Positions 59,634 to 64,000 of a stretch of 64,000 bases of DNA are shown piece after piece (position 1 is the stretch's first letter; every line of letters starts with the position of its first letter). The DNA is taken from the NCBI GenBank assembly GCA_964565925.1, contig CAZMGV010000013.1, positions 1 through 64,000 of the forward strand, given 5' to 3'. The notes below the pieces were generated by a model. It was not told the origin of the DNA. It did not search any database and saw only the letters and a list, made by a program, of their open reading frames with translations. The DNA comes from CAZMGV01 sp964565925. GTDB lineage: Bacteria > JAGRBM01 > JAHCIT01. A program made the position numbers and the translations under genes.

Positions 59634-61034
59634 TCAGCCCACTTCGTCGTATTCGCGGGCCCGGAACACCACGCCAAGCTCGTTTTCCGCGATTTTCCGG
59701 CAGGCCTCCACGTCGATGCCGGGCACGGTCACGACCGTCGCCTGGACATAGGGAATCGTTTTCTTCGCCTCGGCGATAAACTCTTTCACCTTGGGCCAGG
59801 CCTCGGTGCCGTACGGCGACCGGGTGACGCGGGCGAACTCCTCGGCGTTCTGCGCGTTCAGCGAAACGCTCACGGCGTCGATCAGCCCGGCGAGTTCCGG
59901 CGCGACGTTGCGGCCGTAGACGAGGTTCGCCATGCCGTCGGTGTCGAGGCGGACCTTCCGGGCGCCGTTGGACTTCAGCCAGCGGGCGACTTCCTTCAGC
60001 GTCTCGAGCCGGTTGGTCGCTTCGCCCAGACCCACGAACACCACCTCGTCCCACTTCGACGGATCGCCCACGGCGGTCTTGATCTCGTCCACGGACGGTT
60101 CGCGGCCGAGCCGCAGGTAGTGCCCCTTCACCGTCCAGTCGCTGAACTTGGGGCAGAAGAAGCACGGGTTCGAGCAGCGGTTGGTGATGTTCAGGTAGAG
60201 CGAGTTGCGGATCGAGTAGGCGATCTGCGGTTTCTCCACGTCCGGGCGGTAGGCCTTGAGGTCGAACAGCTCGACGGCGTTGTGGGTCGTGATCCGCTCG
60301 ATGTCCTGCACCGTGAGCGGGGCTTTCAGCTCGGCGATCTTTTCGGCCACCTTCACCACGTACGACGGTTCGTTACGCTTGCCGCGGAACGGGATCGGCG
60401 CGAGAAACGGCGAGTCGGTTTCGATGACGAGGCTCTCCACCGGAACGCGTTTCACGACGTCGCGCAGTGAGTCGGCGTTCTTGAACGTCACGATGCCGGG
60501 GATCGATATAAGAAAGCCGAGATCGAGCACCTTGCGGGCGACGGCGTAGTCGCCGGTGAAGCAGTGCCACACGCCGCCCACCTTGTCGGCGCCGTGAACA
60601 CGGAGCATGTCGATGCACTCGTCGTGGGCGTCACGGTCGTGAATGACTATCGGCAGGTTCACTTCCAGCGCGAGATCGATCATCCGGCCGAACACCCTGC
60701 GCTGGGTCTCGCGGTCCGAGTGGTCGTAGAAGTAGTCCAGCCCGATCTCGCCCCAGCCGACGACGAGGCCGGGGTTGTCTTTCGCCATCTTCACGAGATC
60801 GGCGTAGACCGACTCGCTGGCTTCCTTCGCCTCGTGCGGGTGGATGCCCACGACGGCATAAACACCCTCGTGGGATTTCGCGAACTCCACCGCTCTGGCG
60901 TTACCGTCGGTCCCGTAACCGGCGCCGATCGCCACCATGGCTCCGACACCGGCGTCGCGTGCGCGTTTGTACGCTTCCTCGCGGTCGTCGTCGAAGGCTT
61001 TTGAAGAGAGGTGGCAGTGCGTATCGATGAACAT
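59634..61034 (-). CDS. TatD nuclease-radical SAM fusion protein
   Basis: A 466-residue two-domain protein. Residues 1 to about 260 are a TatD-type metal-dependent hydrolase, with DTHCH (His6, His8), the Glu in GEIGLDY, IHDRDAH and WHCFTG, and ETDSPF near its end. Residues from about 270 are a radical SAM domain with CSNPCFFC (CX3CX2C) after NITNR. The two parts occur as neighbouring or fused genes in some bacteria, where the radical SAM part is called TatD-associated. It lies 3 nt after metG, the common neighbour of tatD. The role of the radical SAM part is unknown. Confidence 0.92.
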   Translation of the reverse strand: MFIDTHCHLSSKAFDDDREEAYKRARDAGVGAMVAIGAGYGTDGNARAVEFAKSHEGVYAVVGIHPHEAKEASESVYADLVKMAKDNPGLVVGWGEIGLDYFYDHSDRETQRRVFGRMIDLALEVNLPIVIHDRDAHDECIDMLRVHGADKVGGVWHCFTGDYAVARKVLDLGFLISIPGIVTFKNADSLRDVVKRVPVESLVIETDSPFLAPIPFRGKRNEPSYVVKVAEKIAELKAPLTVQDIERITTHNAVELFDLKAYRPDVEKPQIAYSIRNSLYLNITNRCSNPCFFCPKFSDWTVKGHYLRLGREPSVDEIKTAVGDPSKWDEVVFVGLGEATNRLETLKEVARWLKSNGARKVRLDTDGMANLVYGRNVAPELAGLIDAVSVSLNAQNAEEFARVTRSPYGTEAWPKVKEFIAEAKKTIPYVQATVVTVPGIDVEACRKIAENELGVVFRAREYDEVG

Positions 61035-61037
61035 GGG

Positions 61038-63092
61038 CTACTTCACGCGGGAACCCGCCTTGGGCGGCTTCTCGAATCCGGCCAATACTAGGCCGTCTTC
61101 GGTCTCCGCGGCGAGGATCATGCCCTGTGACTCGAGACCCATCAGTTTCGCCGGTTTCAGGTTGGCGACGACCACCACCTGGCGGCCCACGAGCTGTTCC
61201 GGCTGATAGCTCTTGGCGATCCCCGCCAGCACCTGCCGCTGCTCGTCGCCGATCTTCACCTGCAGTTTCAGCAGCTTGTCGGACTTCTCCACCTTCACCG
61301 CCTCGATGACCGTGGCGACTTTGAGTTCCACGTTCATGAAGTCGTCGATGGTGATGATGCCGGGGACGGCCGCTTCCTTGGCCGGTTTTTTCTCGCCGGT
61401 TTTTGTGTCTGGAGCGGGCTTGGCGGACTTCGCCGCAGCCGCTTCACCGGCGACGGCGCCCTTCGCCTCGGCCAGGAACCGGTCGCGGATTTCGCCAATC
61501 GCGTCTTTGCTCGGGAACAGCGGCTGACCGCGCTTGATCTTCGGGGCGAGCGAGAGGTCGAGACTGTCTTTCGTCGCCCGGAAGTCGGCCACCTTGCCGT
61601 CATAACCGAGCTGTTCCCACATCTCCTGCATCTTCACCGGCATGAACGGCGAGAGCATGACGCAGATGGCTTTGAGGCCTTGAAGCAAGAACCCGATAAG
61701 CCGTCGCGTGTCGGCATCAGCAGTATCGAGGCCCCACGGTTTTTCCCGCTGAACGATTCCGTCAAGTGCGGTAATCGTTTCGACGATAATCGCCGATGCT
61801 TCATAGAACTTCATTTCCGACATCAACGGCGAGTATTTCGACCATTGCTGGATCAGGAATTCATCGGTCACGCCAGGGAATAGCTTTGATTGCCCGGTGA
61901 CCGCTGATTTTGCGGGATTTTCAGCGGGGTATTTCTTCTCCACCACCGCAAGCACTCTTGCCAGCAGATTACCGACGCCGTTGGAGAGTTCCGCGAGCAC
62001 CCGGTTCGCCATCTCGTCGTGCGAGAAGTTTCCGTCCTGACCGAATGGCGTGGCACGCATCAGGTAGTAGCGGGTGAGGTCGGCGCCGTAGGCGTCAACC
62101 AAGCGGTTCGGGTCCACCACGTTGCGCAGCGATTTCGACATCTTCTGGCCTTCGACCGTCCACCAGCCGTGGGCGTAGACCGTCTTGGGCAGCGGCACGC
62201 CGGCCGACAGCAGAAACGTCGGCCAGTAGACCGTGTGGAACCGGATGATGTCCTTGCCGATCAGGTGCAGGACTTCGGCCCCGTCAGACGCCCAGAACTT
62301 TTTGAACTTGTCGTCCTGTTTCGCCGGATCGGGGTCCCAGCCCAGCGCCGAGATGTAGTTCACCAGCGCGTCCATCCAGACGTAGGTGACGTGCTTCTCG
62401 TCGCCGTCCACCGGAATGCCCCACGTGAATGTGGAACGTGAAACCGACAGGTCGCGCAGCTCGTTCTCCAGGAACGAGCGGATTTCGTTGAACCGCTCCG
62501 GCGGCTGGATGAACTTCTGGTTGTCGGGCAAATCCTTCTGTCTGTCCAGCAGGGCGGGCAGTTCGCCGCCTTTGCCTTTCCCGAACCGGCTCATGCGGAA
62601 GAAGTAGGACTCTTCCGCCAGTTTCGTGGCCGGTTTCTTGTGGATCGGGCAGTTGCCGTTTTCCAGTTCCTTCTCGGTGTAGAACTCCTCGCAGGCGGTG
62701 CAGTAGAGACCTTCGTACCGGTCCTTGTAGATGTCGCCCCTGGCCTGGACGGTTTTCCAGAACTTGCGGACGACGGTCTTGTGCCGCTCCTGCGTGGTCC
62801 GGATGAAGTCGTCGTTGGAGATGACGAGCCGCTGCCACAGTTTCTGGAAGTTCGGCACCACTTCGTCGCAGAACTTGAGCACGTCGGCGTCGGATCTGGC
62901 GCCCTTGGCCTCGGCCGCCTCCTGCATCTTCTTGCCGTGCTCGTCGGTGCCGGTGAGGAAATAGACCTCGTAGCCCATCATCCGCTTGTACCGGGCGATC
63001 ACGTCGGCGGCGACGGTCGTATAGGCGTGTCCCAGATGGGGCACGTCGTTCGCGTAGTAGATGGGGGTCGTGACGTAGAAGGTCTTCGGCAT
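61038..63092 (-). CDS. metG: Methionyl-tRNA synthetase
   Basis: Charges tRNA-Met. The 684-residue protein has the HIGH-type motif HLGH (19-22), zinc-knuckle cysteines (CTACEEF then CPIH), and KMSKS in GQKMSKSLRN. A linker rich in Ala/Lys leads to a C-terminal EMAP-II/Trbp111-type tRNA-binding domain (VELKVATVIEAVKVEKSDKL). This is the long bacterial form. It is followed at once by the TatD fusion. Confidence 0.97.
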   Translation of the reverse strand: MPKTFYVTTPIYYANDVPHLGHAYTTVAADVIARYKRMMGYEVYFLTGTDEHGKKMQEAAEAKGARSDADVLKFCDEVVPNFQKLWQRLVISNDDFIRTTQERHKTVVRKFWKTVQARGDIYKDRYEGLYCTACEEFYTEKELENGNCPIHKKPATKLAEESYFFRMSRFGKGKGGELPALLDRQKDLPDNQKFIQPPERFNEIRSFLENELRDLSVSRSTFTWGIPVDGDEKHVTYVWMDALVNYISALGWDPDPAKQDDKFKKFWASDGAEVLHLIGKDIIRFHTVYWPTFLLSAGVPLPKTVYAHGWWTVEGQKMSKSLRNVVDPNRLVDAYGADLTRYYLMRATPFGQDGNFSHDEMANRVLAELSNGVGNLLARVLAVVEKKYPAENPAKSAVTGQSKLFPGVTDEFLIQQWSKYSPLMSEMKFYEASAIIVETITALDGIVQREKPWGLDTADADTRRLIGFLLQGLKAICVMLSPFMPVKMQEMWEQLGYDGKVADFRATKDSLDLSLAPKIKRGQPLFPSKDAIGEIRDRFLAEAKGAVAGEAAAAKSAKPAPDTKTGEKKPAKEAAVPGIITIDDFMNVELKVATVIEAVKVEKSDKLLKLQVKIGDEQRQVLAGIAKSYQPEQLVGRQVVVVANLKPAKLMGLESQGMILAAETEDGLVLAGFEKPPKAGSRVK

Positions 63093-63190
63093 GACGGTGG
63101 TTTAGCGGGCAGTTGGTTAGAGGTAAAGGGAGGACAGTTTCGCCGTTTGCCCCTGTGCGAGTAAGCTATTCATGCAGGTATCAGGCGGTG

Positions 63191-63287
63191 GGGGAGGGGT
63201 TCCCGAACCCTACCCCTTATTGCCTGGGTTGTATCGAGTCAGTCCGGCTGACGCAGGTTCGGGGTACGGGTTCGGGAACCCCTCCCC
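63191..63287. repeat. GGGGAGGGGTTCCCGAA repeat, inverted pair
   Basis: Direct copy at 63191-63216 and inverted copy at 63261-63287 (one extra base) separated by 44 nt, able to form a long hairpin in the metG/DUF983 intergenic region. The single copy at 57079-57104 belongs to the same family. Confidence 0.7.
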
Positions 63288-63335
63288 TCGCCGCCCAACT
63301 GGACTCACTCATATTCCCGTAGAAAGGAGCCACCC

Positions 63336-63716
63336 ATGCAACCCGCCATCGAACGTCCGCCGTTCTGGACCGTCACCGGGCGGGCGCTCAAGCTCCGGTG
63401 TCCGCGCTGCGGGCAGGGGAAGCTCTATAAATCCTGGCTGGAGATGCACCCGGAATGCCCCGAGTGCGGGCTGGAGGTCTCCCACGAGCACGGGTTTTTC
63501 ATCGGGTCGATCTATCTGAACTACGGCGCGACCGCCGGGCTTGTGATGATCTCTTACTATCTGATGCGCGTGCATACGGACTGGCCGCTGCCGGCGATGA
63601 TCGGAATACTGCTGGTCATCGGCAGTGCCGTACCGGCAGTGGCAACCCGGTGGTCCCGTGCGCTGTGGCTCAATTGGGACTACTATCTGGGACCATTCCG
63701 GGAGCCCAACGCCTGA
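63336..63716 (+). CDS. DUF983 membrane protein
   Basis: A 126-residue protein with an N-terminal zinc-ribbon-like pair (CPRCGQG and CPECG, about residues 27-48) and two transmembrane helices (about 66-84 and 88-106). The length and layout are typical for DUF983, whose function is not known to me; members often sit near respiratory or cell envelope genes. AAAGGAG precedes the ATG. It ends 2 nt before the CDF transporter start. Confidence 0.85.
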   Translation: MQPAIERPPFWTVTGRALKLRCPRCGQGKLYKSWLEMHPECPECGLEVSHEHGFFIGSIYLNYGATAGLVMISYYLMRVHTDWPLPAMIGILLVIGSAVPAVATRWSRALWLNWDYYLGPFREPNA

Positions 63717-63718
63717 CC

Positions 63719-64000
63719 ATGTCGACGGATCACGACCATCATCACGATCATCACGGACACGAGCATGGCCACGACCATCATCATGGTCATGGGCACGGCC
63801 ATCCAAATGCGTTCGCGTTCGGAACGGGGGTCAATCTCCTGTTCGTCGTGGTCGAAGGCGCGGCCGGGTTCTGGGCCGGGTCGATGGCGCTGCTCGCCGA
63901 TGCCGGGCACAACCTGGGCGACGCGGCCGGGCTGCTGCTCGCCTGGGTGGCGGTGGTGCTGGCCAGACGCCGGCCGACGGCCCGCCATTCGTACGGTCTG
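63719..64000 (+). CDS. Cation diffusion facilitator (CDF) metal transporter, 5' part
   Basis: The first 94 codons of a CzcD/ZitB-type zinc or cobalt exporter; the window ends inside the gene. A His-rich N-terminus (16 His in the first 28 residues) precedes the first helices, with SMALLADAGHNLGDAAG carrying the metal-binding His and Asp of helix II (HxxxD). It directly follows the DUF983 gene and is probably co-transcribed. Confidence 0.88.
   Translation, partial: MSTDHDHHHDHHGHEHGHDHHHGHGHGHPNAFAFGTGVNLLFVVVEGAAGFWAGSMALLADAGHNLGDAAGLLLAWVAVVLARRRPTARHSYGL

Noticed and set aside
1..64000. CRISPR array or tRNA genes
   Set aside because: I saw no regularly spaced direct repeats and no cloverleaf-like segments with a T-loop; a dedicated scan was not possible.

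Overview
The window looks like a chromosomal segment of a GC-rich (roughly 60% or more), diderm, facultatively denitrifying bacterium. Outer-membrane signs are a porin-type beta-barrel, Wzi and Wza-like export proteins and several lipoproteins. A cytochrome cd1 nitrite reductase and a cNOR show denitrification. The gene mix (paired Coq4-like proteins, TetR-controlled acyl/lipid genes, a TatD-radical SAM fusion, a b6-type cytochrome b operon) suggests a deltaproteobacterial-grade lineage such as Myxococcota, Desulfobacterota or Binatota. I cannot assign it from sequence alone, and I recognised no rRNA or tRNA.

Region 1 (about 1.6-27 kb) is a denitrification and NO-response block. On the minus strand the order of transcription is norC-norB-norQ-norD-nirJ-nirF-cytochrome c-nirS. 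Divergently on the plus strand lie a lipoprotein cytochrome c and an operon for an unusual Rieske/cytochrome b complex: Rieske, small cytochrome c, GltD-like FAD/Fe-S subunit, fused b6-IV cytochrome b, hexaheme cytochrome c. A porin, a hemerythrin/SufT-like/membrane-protein operon, a second radical SAM/SPASM protein, a Crp/Fnr regulator and a divergent five-gene operon (tandem DUF2249, PNPOx, FmdE-like, small heme-copper-oxidase-like membrane protein, ScdA_N protein) follow. At 33.4-34.8 kb a YwiC-like protein and another hemerythrin-like protein form an outlying member. The main new observation is a shared palindrome, TATGA-N6-TCATA, in front of almost every one of these units, including the regulator gene. 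It has Crp/Fnr geometry but neither the Crp (GTGA) nor the Fnr (TTGA) half-site.

Region 2 (26.9-33.4 kb) holds lipid/quinone-type genes: a DUF7064-like protein, an APH-fold phosphotransferase, two Coq4-like proteins and a PF10118-type metal hydrolase. Two TetR regulators and clear palindromic operators accompany them. Region 3 (35-52.5 kb) is a Wzx/Wzy-type exopolysaccharide locus with GDP-fucose synthesis genes; its two arms converge and overlap by 31 bp at 41.66 kb.

Region 4 (52.5-64 kb) begins with a small accessory island: a phage-type adenine methyltransferase, a 0.8 kb non-coding stretch and an AT-richer HEAT-repeat gene. It continues with TetR genes, a ferritin-like di-iron protein, a TPR protein, a TatD-radical SAM fusion, metG, a DUF983 protein and a truncated CDF metal transporter. 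Several families of intergenic palindromic repeats occur only in this last part.
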